Below are positions 22,686-33,805 of a stretch of DNA of 64,000 bases, in pieces. Source of the DNA: Eutreptiella sp. 'Long Island Sound 2002' (Eukaryota > Euglenozoa > Euglenophyceae > Eutreptiales > Eutreptiaceae); NCBI GenBank assembly GCA_964036045.1, contig OZ038379.1:73799992-73863991 (forward strand), written 5' to 3'. The notes beneath the pieces are model-generated. The model worked only from the letters and a program-made list of their open reading frames with translations. It was not told the DNA's origin and ran no database searches. Position 1 is the stretch's first letter. Every line of letters begins with the position of its first letter. The translations under genes and the position numbers were made by a program.

Positions 22686-25094
22686 GAATACCATATGGAC
22701 AGCAAGGACGCTGCCAAGAAGACAGCGCCCTCAGCAGCACCAGCAAAGCTGGCACCGAAGCCCAGACCTGGTGAACCTGAACCTGAGGAGCCTGTACCTT
22801 CAGTACCCTTCCGTGGGCTTGAGGACGATTCGCTTGCGGGCTTGGGAGTCGCCTTCAGTGAGTGCACTATCCGTTGGAGCACCTGAAGGAGAGGAGAAGG
22901 AGGAGGGACCAGTGGATATGGGAGCGGCAGAGGAAGACCCTGCATATGCACACGATCCATCCTATGAGGTAATCCTAGATGACAAACCTTCTGAGAGCGC
23001 GTGAAGCGCCTCTGACAACCCTGCAGTACCCTCTCCAAGAACCACTACACTCCCAGCCACGCATCCTGCAACATCCTCACCCACAACCACTCCACCTATA
23101 ACTGGGGCTCTAGGCTTTACTAGTATGCTATACCCCAGGTATGGTGTGAACCCAGTTGGGAGTGTGCCACCTAAGGCGACTGCAGTCAGCAAACCAGTGG
23201 CATCCAGCTCCACCTACACCGGTATCCATGAGCCTATGCCACTCCGATAGGCTGAAAGCTATCACAGGGCCCCTGCTGGTGTGCGCCTGGTTTTGCCTCG
23301 CTGAGTGTCCTTCGAGGGCCTAAATCCTGTGGGGGAGGGAGTAGGGGATCAGGAAGATCGTCTAACAGGTCTCTGACGCGCTCAAAGATGAAAGAGGCTC
23401 TTTGCAACGCTACCGGAGAGCTACTGGCTGACATGACGCAGGAGATCAGGAACAATCTGAAGCCCCCGATACCACCTGAAGGGTCACCAATGACCATCGC
23501 AGCCTCCCCTCACCGAGTGGGGGCCAACGAGCTGGTGGCAGGACTGACCAACACCTTGGGCAGCGTGAGAATTCGACCCATGCCGACCCCTGCGGCTATA
23601 CCAAGGAGTCTGTTCGTGCCAAGAGCTGCCCAGCCGCCCTACAGCCATGTGGAGAGCTCCCCCCGAGCTGAGCTGGATCAGTTGGGACTGACAGCCCTGA
23701 GGGCTATGGTTGACGTGGAGCCCTATGCCTCTGGTGACTTGGGCAGTGTTCTTTCAGATGATGAGGCGCACTCTCTAATGTCTGATTCACACTCTGAGGA
23801 CGATGACCCTGAGGACTCCGAGAACCCAAGTGGCAGAAAGAAGAAGAAGAAAAGGAAAATCAAGCGCAACGAGAGACGCAGATCCAAGGAAGCTAAACCT
23901 TTCGCCACCTCTAAGAATGTGGTGAATTTGCCTGCATTCACTGGAAAGGACTTCAGCGAGTTCTCGGAGAGTTTTTGCCGGTTTTGAAGAATGATTGGCC
24001 AGACCCACGCTAGTGGGCGGGTGAAGTGTGACCTTCTCTTGCGGTGTTGCAAGACCAAGTACTTGGAGAAACAAGTCAAGTAGATCCTGACAAACTTCGC
24101 TACGTTCGCTGAAGTTTTGGTTGCCCTTGAGGGGCAGTACCCCTCCTAAGAGACCGACCTGTCCATCCGGACCGAGATCCAGAGCCTGGCCATGTTGCCC
24201 AACATCCCCAAGGCAGCGCGTATCTCTGAACTACTGGCCGAATTGGACCACTGGGTAGGATGACTGACGCACAGATTGTACGGCAGGGATGAGATGCTTT
24301 TCTGGTTGGGGCCAAGATCCGACGAGACGTGTGGGATGAGTGTCGGGCTACGGCGGAATGCAGGACAAGAACCCTTACCTGTCCTTCTTTTCAAGCTGGC
24401 GCAGGAGAAGGAGAGTGACCAGCACCTCAACGCCTACCTCCCCGAAGGAGGCAACTATGGGAACCATGTCTGTCGGCATCAAGGACCTCGACGTGGACAA
24501 GGGACTACCACTAAGAATGCTTGCTATATGAGCAACGTGCAAGACGTCTTCTGGTGTGATGCCGAAGACGAGCACGGTGGCCTCTTGCATGCCCCGGACT
24601 GCGATCAGCATGAGTGTATCGTGGTCCAGCATGAGAGGCACGAGGCCGACACCTGTGGAAAGGCTAAGATGCCCAACCACAACACGTGTACGATCACCTG
24701 TGCTTTTGGCGGCAAGCGCAAACACTACGAGGATGGGTGCTACCACAAGCAGCGCTTGTTAGCCAAGCTGACCGAGCGGGGCCCAGAATGGCGGTGGAGG
24801 TGCCGGAGGCAAGAGCAATCACAAGAAAAGCAAGGGTAAATCTCAAGGATGAGGCAAAGGCCAAGGTCAAGCGCAAGGCAAAGGTGAAGGAAGCGGAGGC
24901 CCAAACAACAAGAACCAGGACAAGAACAAGCACAAGGAACAGGACAGGTCCGAAGGAAACCCCAACCCTACGCCAGAGGGGACCAGTCCTGAGCCCTAGG
25001 ATGGGCAGCAAAACACGGGGCCTACGACCCCTTCCCAGACGTAAGCACAAAAAGAACAAGAACCAAGCGTGCACACAAAGATGGGCACGAGTGT
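22686..25094 (+). pseudogene. gag: TE3 Gag, decayed
   Basis: A short start MDSKDAAKKTAPSAAPAK (22,695) leads into a broken stretch. An open frame at 23,388-23,986 follows, with an acidic segment (SDSHSEDDDPEDSEN), a Lys/Arg-rich segment (KKKKKRKIKRNERRR), and LPAFTGKDFSEFSESF, after which a stop at 23,984-23,986 interrupts. The downstream frame at 24,276-24,836 carries QEKESDQHLNAY, HAPDCDQHECIV and a knuckle CAFG-GKRKHYEDGC (24,699-24,740). This fits C-X2-C-X4-H-X4-C except that the second Cys is Gly. A Gln/Lys/Gly-rich tail follows. From memory this Gag type is common in dinoflagellate genomes; that is unverified. Confidence 0.7.
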
Positions 25095-25215
25095 AACGCC
25101 CGCAAACGTTCCCGCTTCATGCGGATCGCGTGAAAACTGCGCATAAAGGGGTTGGACGCTACCTGTCCCGCTGAGTTCTGACAGGGACGCTCTGGGGGAT
25201 CTACACACCTGGTGT

Positions 25216-26188
25216 TCTGGGTAGGTATCCGTCTTGGGGGACGAGAATACTTGGGGGTACTGGATACTGGGGCTAGTATCTCAATTGTGGCCAAAAAAAT
25301 CTTTCCTCGTGGGGACCTGAAGAACACCATGCCTACCGCAGCCATTGGCATGGCGGATGGCCATGTGGAGCACAGGTGGGGGGAATATTAGGTCGACGTG
25401 CCTATAGGATCAAGGAGCATATTGCCCATCGGTTCGACGTGGTGGACACAGAAGCCTTCAACTTTATACTGGGGACCGTTTTCCTCGTCGAGATCTACGA
25501 AATTCTATCCCTCAAGGTGCAAGCACCCTATGTCCTCCAAGTGGACCATGGTGACGGAGGAACGTCTGTACTACGGGAGCAGTCTGAGCACACGTCAAGC
25601 TACCAGGGGCTGTGCAAGAAGGAGCCCTCTGCCGTGATGGTGGCCTCCAAAACGGAGGACTCTCAGCTCCTTGCGGGTGTCGTGGACCAAGGTGTAAAAG
25701 AGTCGGCATACTCCAGGGAAGACCTCAATGTGGAGTTCCTCGCCAGTGACAAGCAGCACGTCTGGGACCTCTACTGCAGCAAAGGACAGAATTCGCGCTA
25801 CGAATTTTATTGGCCCACTTTCAGGATGGCCTACGGGAACCTCAGAGTCAGTGAACTGGAGAGGGGCTTGACCAAGTTGCCCTTTGAACATTCCCGTATG
25901 GCCCTGTGTTCCCCCGATTGGAGAGCCCATGGGGGAATGAGTACTGGCGTACTCGTTTGGAGAAGTCTGACGCTCACCTCCATCCAGACGCTGGACAACG
26001 CCATCTACATGCCTCTGGGTCGCAAGACGTCTATTGGCAACGCAGGATGGGGGAGCATGCTAAGCGTTGTGGACGGGGGCCTAGCCCCAGTACACTCAGA
26101 AGATCTGGACCCTGCTATGGTCCAGCAAATTCAACGTGAGAGCAGCAGCTACACCCTAGATGTCCTGAAAAAGCAGCTCCGACCTTGA
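25216..26188 (+). pseudogene. TE3 aspartic protease and following region, decayed
   Basis: The frame reads GREYLGVLDTGASISIVAK with the catalytic DTGA at 25,263-25,274, the signature of retropepsin, which cleaves Gag-Pol. The active-site triplet is intact. A TAG at 25,390-25,392 follows shortly. In another frame an open stretch of 270 codons (25,376-26,188) continues with FNFILGTVFLVEIYEI and EFLASDKQHVWDLYCSK, which has no domain I can name and would be the linker between protease and RT. Confidence 0.65.
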
Positions 26189-26685
26189 GACGCTGTAGAG
26201 ACTAATCCTGGGGCGGACGAATACGTCGTGTCTGACGCTATTGCCCACAACTCTCCGTGCCAGTACCTAATCGTGATGTTGTCTCAGAGTGTGGGCTATC
26301 CCAGCTACCTAGCTCCATACACTCTGATGACAAAACCCAGCATGACGCCTTCTTCGTGCAGAGTGCGTGGAGAAAGTGGAGAGCGTGGAGTACGCCGTCC
26401 CACAGACGCACATACTCCCCATAAGGGGAGAGGAGCCCTTGGAAAAGAGGTTGGACCCCCGATTCACGCTGAGAGAGTATGTGGACTCCGAGGGGAGATT
26501 AGTGGCGAAAGAGCTATGCTACGCTAAGCCTACCTGCCGCTCATGGCCGTTCTCACAAGGGTCTATGGGAGATATCTCCCAACTGAAGGAGGACCTTGAA
26601 CTGATGATCACCGAAGCTCAACAGGAGGTGGATCTAAAGCTCATGAAGAGCGTATGGGATGCCCATTTGAGGACCCCGGAGGAAG

Positions 26686-27860
26686 ATGAAATCTGAAAGG
26701 AATGTGTATCTGAACCCCGTCGAGCGTGCCTATGCTGTCAGGCTCCATCAGACTGTGGAACGGGACCTTCTATACGCCTACCAACGGTTGAAGGACACTA
26801 CTAAGGATGCAGAGCCGTTTGAGGACCACCTCCCTGATTCTTTTCACCAGCGGGCAAGCATGTTGCACTCTGATGAGGACCTGCAGTACAAGATCAATCT
26901 CTTGGACCCTAGAGTACACAAGCTGTTCAGGATCTACCTGGAGGTGTTCGGAGAACTACCCCCTCCAGCCTCCTGTGACAAGCTGGTACAGATGGACCTC
27001 AAGGTGGAGCCCAAAATCGAGGGTCAGCAGATACGTAGGAGACCCTACCCCACTCCTAAATAGCAGGCCGAGGAGATTGAGCGACTGATACAAGAGTGCA
27101 TCGACGCTGGCCTGGTCCTGGAGTATAAGAATGGGGACTACCCCCAACATTGCAGCACCTGTTTCCTGGTGGCTAAACCTAGGTTTACAGCCAAACGGCT
27201 GGTGGTGAACTATTGAGAGCTGAACAAGAAAACGCTCAGCCACTCGGTGTATATTCCTAACATGGAGTCAACCATACAGAAGAGAGCCTCTTGCCGCTAC
27301 AAGACAAATATGGACAAGCAAAGTGGTTTCTGGCAAGTGGACCTGACACCCAATGCCCAAGAGCTCCTGGCTTTCATCACCCCTCGGGGGAGGGTGTTCA
27401 AGTGGAAGGTCATGCCCTTTGGCGTGGCCATCACACCCGCTCTTCTCCAAGAACTGATGAACAAGATCCTGTCCATCCTACATCGCAGACCTGTGGTGCA
27501 GTAACTCATATCCCGAGGCGCCCAGATGGAAGCACACATCGATGATGTATGCCAGGGAACGAATACTCAGGAGGACCATCTAAGCCTCTTGGGTGAGTTC
27601 TTTTCCGTTTGCCAGGAGAACCACACCAGACAGAAGCTGGCGAAGTGTGAGTTCTTGCAGGAGACTATGCAGCACCTTCGGTTTGACATTGGCTATAAAA
27701 TTTGGACCCCTGCGGCCTCTAATGCCAAACCACTGAGAGATGCTCAGGTACGGCATGAAGACCTGGAGAAACGGCTCCATGACGTAGGCAGTTTTATTGG
27801 GGCTTGCAATTTGTACCGCCGCCACATCAAAAAATTCACCTACACCAGCCCCATCGTGAC
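26686..27860 (+). pseudogene. pol: TE3 reverse transcriptase, decayed
   Basis: One frame carries the RT blocks: LVQMDLKVEPKIEG, RRRPYPTPK, EEIERLIQECIDAGLV, FLVAKPRFTAKRLVVNY, TNMDKQSGFWQVDLT, KWKVMPFGVAITPALLQEL, and the catalytic box H-I-D-D at 27,535-27,546, where most Ty3/gypsy RTs have Y/F-V-D-D. It is interrupted by TAG (27,061), TGA (27,214) and TAA (27,502). The TAG and TGA each sit where a CAG or CGA codon would be expected. CNLYRRHIKKFTYTSPIVTDLI at about 27,805 is the connection to RNase H. Confidence 0.8.
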
Positions 27861-28635
27861 GGACCTCATCAAGAAGAGTACTACTTGGCGCTGGTGCCCT
27901 CAGGAGCAACAAGCGTTTGACGAGCTCGAGGATAAAGTGTCTAACGCTAAATGCTTGGGCGTACCTAGAGCACAGGCAGGAATTGTACCCGTGACTGACA
28001 CCAGTAATGTGGGCGGAGGTGGAGCGTTGTTCCAATGGCAAGGGCTAGAGATGGAGGAGCTCGATTCGGCCATTTCCCAATTGGGGACTGATGGACTGAA
28101 CCGAGACGGTAGTCTCAAGCACAGCTACTCTGACGAACAATGGGTCCTGGTACCCCTGGGCCACTGAAGTTGGAAATGGAACCCCGCCAGGGGCTACTAC
28201 TCTACCTATGAAGAAGAACTGCTCGCGGATATGCTGGTGCTATACTCTCAGTCCCGATTGTTAGGGAGCAACCCTGTGGTTTCGCTATGTGACCAAAAAC
28301 CGGTCCGTACCTTCCAAAAGGGGCTTGCCCCTGAGATGTCCAAGCTCATACGCTGGTGGACCTACCTGAGCCAGCTACAACTCTCAGTACATCACATCCA
28401 GGGCGTCAAGAAAGAGTTTGCGGAATACATCAGCCGCAACAACTTTGCCGACATGATCAGTGTCAGGTCTGAGGAGCTAGCCAAGGAGGCGTTCAGCCGT
28501 ATAGACGTACACCTGGACCTCAACATGACCATGATCAGACCTCCAGGTGGACTGCAACAAGTCGAGTACCTGCAGGAGTTTGGGAACATCTACAAACGCC
28601 TGGAGAAGGGTCTGGAGTCCGTCCTGGTCAGCTAG
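27861..28635 (+). pseudogene. TE3 RNase H, decayed
   Basis: It contains TWRWCPQEQQAFDELEDKV, VPVTDTSNVGGGGALFQW (first Asp), YYSTYEEELLADML (Glu), SLCDQKPVR (second Asp region) and LSQLQLSVHHIQGVKKEFAEY, in the order of a retroelement RNase H. A TGA at 28,165-28,167 interrupts. The enzyme would remove RNA from the RNA-DNA hybrid during reverse transcription. Confidence 0.75.
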
Positions 28636-28680
28636 GAGCAATGGGAATGGCACAGGACCTACCTCTGGCATGAGGACCGG

Positions 28681-30118
28681 ATGGTCGTGCCTAGCGACCG
28701 TATCCTGGCACTCCTCTGGACCCATGCGTCCAGTGGTCATGTTGGAGCTGACCTTACCTTGAAGCTATTCAAGAAGTGGTCCCATTCTACGTGGAGTGAC
28801 AATCAGCTGCGGAAAGCCCTGCAGCCCATTGTGGACACGTGCCCGTGTCGGTCCTGCAAATATCAGGGATATCAGGGATATCACGGACGGAGGCCTCTAT
28901 TCGACCCTTCCTATCCCACACTGTGCCAACAGTGTTATCTATGTGGACTACACGGAGATGCCTAAGTTTTGGGGCTATGACTTCGCCCTAGTGGTAACCT
29001 GTGGGTTGACCAGGGTTACCAGAGTGTTCCCATGTACTAAGAACATCGCCGGTGAGGAGACCATCAAGATACTCCTGGAAGAGTGATTCTGTGTCTATGG
29101 GGCACTGAAAGAAATAAACTCAGACGAGGACGTCGGAGTATGCTCCGACACTGGCCGGTACAAGAGAGTCCTGAGGTCCCTCAATGTCCAGATGTCAGCA
29201 GGGATTCCCTATACTCATACGAGTACCGCCCTATGTGAGCGACACATTCCTGTTCTGAAAGAGAACGTCAGGATGTGGTGCAAGACAGAGCGCACCAAAG
29301 ACTGCGTGCGACTACTCCCCGGCCTATCCCTGATGATGAGCTCGAATGAGAGTTCGGCGACTGGCTACTCGCCCCATAAGCTGTTCATGGGACGCCTGGC
29401 GTGGTTCCTACACGCTCCCTATCCTGAGGATTCCTACCCTACGGTTGGTAAATGGGTGAAGGAGCAACAAGACAAGGTGGACAAGGCCAAAGCTATCCTT
29501 CAGAGAGTGAGGGAAGGATAGTGGAACAAGAGAAACAAGCACTGAGTGCCTGCCTCCCATCAAGAAGGCGACTGCGTGCTGGTGCACCACAGTCTGCTAC
29601 CCGCCTAGCCACGCTCTACCAGCAATGACCCCACTTGGGGCCACACAAGATCCCGTCTGTGGATGGTCACCGCATCACTGTGCCGTGTTCTCCCCGACTA
29701 GGGGGGACCGTGGTGTGCGCAGCTCAACAGCTTAAGCGCTACTATGACCCAGAGGACCTCTGTGGGGAAGAATGGGAACTAAACAACAAGGAGATCGCCA
29801 CTCCTGACCTACAGGACGCTGCCAGCACTATGGATGTGGAAGGAGAACTCCATGACATGAATGCCAAGGGTGTGGCTAAGGAGAGCTTCTACCTGGTGAA
29901 GTCGGTTATCGGACACCCCTACTGCCAAGGGTGGCGTTTCGTCACCCTCCCGGAGAGATTTGGAGTTGAGGAAGCTACCTAAGAGCTCTTTTCTACCTTC
30001 GTGCTTCCTGATGGACGCCTAAATTCTGTTCCGGTAGACTACTTGTCCCAGAACAACCTAGGAGAGTTGCTGAGGCTCGCTGAGACACTTGCCCCCCAGA
30101 AGAAGCGCAGGGACTGAA
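28681..30118 (+). pseudogene. TE3 integrase and C-terminal region, decayed
   Basis: The zinc-binding N-terminal part shows HASSGHVGADLTLKLF and CPCRSCK. A frame change falls in a 9-bp repeated stretch near 28,865 (ATATCAGGG twice). The catalytic core then gives IYVDYTEMPKFWG (Asp at 28,946), NSDEDVGV (Asp at 29,123) and ALCERHIPVLKENVR (Glu at 29,237), so all three acidic residues are present. A TGA at 29,084-29,086 interrupts. YSPHKLFMGRLAW and a coiled stretch WVKEQQDKVDKAKAIL follow. A C-terminal block with VDGHRITVPCSPRLGGTVV ends at 29,980 and traces run to 30,118. Confidence 0.75.
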
Positions 30119-30370
30119 CCCTTCCTATACCTGCCTGTTTATGCGTGAGTGTTCTGAGCCTGAGGACCTATGAGCAAGCTGCAGAAAACGTGTCCTAATT
30201 ATACCCAAGTCTGCACCCTTGCTAAACCCGGCGGATGTCTGTACACGGTGGCATGGGGTACGTCCTAGGTCTCTCCGCCCCTAGGTGCGCAATTTCTGTG
30301 CAGGCACACAACATTCTTGGGGGAATATCCAGCACCAACGCCAAGGTATTATTTTTGCCTACCTACCTGC
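30119..30370. other. Spacer between TE3 and TE4
   Basis: No coding region seen. The last 20 bases before TE4 (GCCTACCTACCTGCCTAC) resemble the CTAC-rich 3' tail of the 280-bp short element, so a truncated copy may sit here. Confidence 0.35.
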
Positions 30371-30374
30371 CTAC
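30371..30374 (+). other. TE4 target site duplication, left copy (CTAC)
   Basis: CTAC immediately before the TG of the 5' LTR. The same four bases follow the CA of the 3' LTR at 48,916-48,919. Confidence 0.65.
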
Positions 30375-33300
30375 TGAAGCGGTACCCAGAACCCCATGGC
30401 TAGGGTAGGGCATACAACCGGTGTACGGTCCACTAACCCCATGTACGGAAGGGAAGACCGGTCTCCCGTCCACCAACCCCATGTACGGAAGGGAAGACGC
30501 CCGTTGACGCCCGGTGCGAGCCCGGCGGGAGCGTGTTCCGTGCCGTAAAGCCCCGCATCGGCAACTGATGCGTCGCCAGCGGAGATTTATATATCAGAAT
30601 ATCAGGAATCAACAGGGTTTTATTTTCATATTGTTTCCGTCAAATTTTACGCTTCCGTTCTGATATTCACTGTTTTGACAGCTGGCGGTTAGTTCGCGAC
30701 TTTAGCGTAACCGCCAGTTTAACTGTTATATACAGATATTTTAGCGCAATCCGTGACGAAGACTCTAAAGTCTTCAGGAATTGCATTGATGCATCTGAAA
30801 TTCACACATTGTACACTCGCAACCTTAATCCGAATTTTTCAGGATGTCGAAATCCGATTTTCCACTTCGACATCCCCGCACTTGATTTGACCTCTTTCGA
30901 GTGGACCTACGTGCTTCCCTATGCACGAATCAACTTTCCTTTTGTCTTGCCCTCCATTTGTCTTAGAGACATGGACAAAACAAAGTTGATTCGTGAGGCC
31001 ACTTCTGAGGGTCATATCTCGTGCCGCTTGCGAGGAATGACAATAAGGAGACATGGGATGTATTCACAACACTCCTGACGTAATTTAGAAAGCTTTATAT
31101 GCCTTGCGTCTCCACACGTGCGCGCTAGTGTAATGGATCATGGTCAAGAGGGTAGAGTTTGCGTTTTAACTCTTTGGCCATGATATTGCTTGCGTTAAGA
31201 TAACTTTCGAGTGTAGCGCGCGAGTGTTGGTGTTGCATAGGAACTTTCCTTGAGTTCCTATGAGCGATTGACACAAAGTTATGCCCTTGGAGGGGCATGA
31301 CATATCGTGGGGGGAGCTACATTTTTGGGCAATATGTGGTATGTGCCATGTGTTGTATTGCGTGCCCATTTGGCGGGTTTGGCTAAGAGCGATACACCCA
31401 CCAATGGACCTCATATTGCACGAGGCCCTTCCTTATACTCCCCACAATCAATTGCAAGCCTAACCTTCGTGGAGGAAACCTTGTGTGGCGATCCCAAAGC
31501 GATGCGTTGGGAGCAAGGTGTGTGTTTTGCAATTTTCAATATTTTCATGTGCCCACTTGGGAAGTAGCGCTCGTGACCTTTCAAAGCGCCCCAAGTGGAG
31601 CACATATGTGGAATCAGAGGTCATTGGTGTCAAGTCATTCTGTTTAGAAGGATTGGTCGATTACTCAACCCAAGCCGAAGTTATTATAATATATTTGTGC
31701 GCCTTTCAAGGCACTTTTGGGTGTTTTTTCGCCAATATTGCTGTTTTTTGCCCGTCATGATGTCAAGTGGCGACCGTGTATCTCAACGTTGCGCCCAATT
31801 GACGTCATGACCCAAGTATGTCTTGAGTGTAAATACTTCGGGGCCCAACATATCATGGACCCGGCGAATAATTCCTCTTGGGCTTGGCACACCGTGGCCG
31901 CCATGTTAGCAATTTGGGACTATTCCAAATCATGGGCTCACTTGGCGACCCTGCCATTCCCAAAACCGGAGGCGTTGGGCGACGCCCAAAAGATATGTTG
32001 GACACATATGACTTGATACCAATCCTATGGCACACTCCGGTCCAAGTCGGGCATGTGCCTCATTTGCCCCAACCATGAGTGTGCGCATTTTCGGCCATTT
32101 TTGGCAATTTTCCACTTTCCCTGCCCGCCGTGCACTATGTTCAGCCCACCCGTGCACGCAGGACGCATGGACCAATGGACCATATATGACATGAGTGTTA
32201 TGTATATTGGTCCCCATGGTTCACACACCACGTGGGCGAAGCGGAGCAACCTTCGTTGAGGCGCTAGCCCAAAGTGAGTGTGGACAATTTTGGCATTTTG
32301 GCATTTGTGGACCCAATTGGGATTGTCACCACGCCGAGTGGCATGGAGATAATCGGGAGCCAAGGCGATGGGAGTCTTTGTCGGACTCTCGGTGGATCGC
32401 GAATGGAATGGCGGATCCAATCTTCAAGCCGGCGTTGAGATATACTATTGGGGGCACGCCTGAATTTTGGCTCATTTCGAGCAGCAAAAATGACTCCATT
32501 TTGGGACCCCAATTTCACCCCCCCGTGTGGTCAATTGGCGGCCGCATTTCTCTATGCCCATGGGGAGCCCGGACTCAATTTCAAGTTGTACACTCAGATT
32601 GAGTCCTAGGTCCTGCCTCCTATCCTGTGAGCTATTGGCCTTGCCCTGGCCGGGCGAGCCACGCGTGGGAATGACGCCAATTTTGGTGATTTTGGCATCA
32701 TGACCCCACTTGACGAACCCGTGGTGCCCTGATGCCGGGATCTCAGAGAGAAGCAGGTTGGCCGAGGGCTCCAAGGAGTTGGTATTCGAAGGGCATAGGG
32801 TCAGTTGCCTCGTCCCTACCTCTGGCGGGTCCGGACGAGGGGTCAATTTTGGAGATTTTTGAGCTAATTTCAGTTTAAGCTGAAACAGCCCATTTTCAGC
32901 TACGAACTCCTAGGGGATAATGGCGTAGTCATATCTCTGGCTCAGAAGGGTGGTAGGACCTGCTGTTGAGGGAGCATGGGGAGCCACTGTTGGTTGGCCT
33001 CGGAGTACCTTGGTATCGAGGACCTCGCCTGTGGCTGGGCGGGACACCTCCCCTATTGGCAGGGTTTCAGGGTCCGGACTGAGGAGGGCATGGGTTGTGT
33101 TTGAGCCCCCGCCCCCACGGGCCACTGGGAGGGTCGGACCTGGGATTGGGATACAAGTTGGGACTGAGTGTCTATTGTCCCGTTATGCTCTTACCCCAGT
33201 CCAGTCTTAACCCCATGTGTACATATCCTGATGTGTTGCTGTACATACTTTTGTTCCCTTGTTTGAGAGTGGCAAGGATCCTGAAACGCTTTGTCACATG

Positions 33301-33406
33301 ACACGAGCGTAATGATGCCCTTGTGAGCGTAGTGCTTTGCCTGCCTGCTCACCTGTGCGTGTCCACGGCAGCGTCCCGTGGCCAGGCCCCCCACGGGAAA
33401 GCGTCA
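30375..33406 (+). repeat. TE4 5' LTR (3,032 bp)
   Basis: It starts TGAAGCGGTACCCAG and ends CACGGGAAAGCGTCA, with TG...CA ends. It matches 46,133-48,915 along its whole length except for about 249 bp (roughly 32,334-32,583) that the 3' LTR lacks. GC content is low at the start and higher at the end. Promoter and polyadenylation signals were not resolved. Confidence 0.92.
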
Positions 33407-33805
33407 AAAGCGTTTCACCGTCGCGGGGTTACCCATCCCTCGCGTGCCACTCAGGGCCACCAACCGAGAGCAGCGTGGCGCAGGAGCTCGCAGCTCGCAG
33501 CTCGCAGCGCAGCGCAGCGGTCCGCAGCGTCGCCCAGAGCATCGACCTGAGCGACCACGGAAGCGCCGCGACCGTGAAGGAGGTGGACAGACCAGGACTC
33601 CCTCATCAGCGAGTCCTATCGGCCCACCAGCAAGGCCGCACACCCAGTCGCGTCAACCACCTCCACAACCACCAGCCGACCAGCACCGGCCGCACTCCGA
33701 GTCCAGTGCTGCATCACCCGCCTCAACAAACACCACCAGGACCAGTTCGTTGAGCGGGACAAGTGACCACCAAGGACCTCAAGACCAACTACGCCCCCCG
33801 CTGCC
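33407..33805 (+). other. TE4 leader between 5' LTR and Gag
   Basis: It begins AAAGCGTTTCACCGTCGCGG. No TGG-type primer binding site directly follows the LTR, unlike most LTR elements. A short GCTCGCA repeat lies at 33,485-33,512. Open frames here are GC-driven and not supported as genes. Confidence 0.6.

Larger units (their letters stand above)
22686..30118 (+). mobile_element. TE3: decayed Ty3/gypsy-type retrotransposon of a second lineage
   Basis: Gag with a zinc-knuckle region, protease, RT, RNase H and integrase lie in Ty3/gypsy order on the plus strand. The sequences are unlike TE1, TE2 and TE4 and no chromodomain is seen. Most coding blocks from 26,686 to 28,762 are in one frame interrupted by single stops, which points to decay mainly by substitution. 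LTRs were not identified. TE4 is inserted about 256 bp after its last coding block. Confidence 0.85.
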
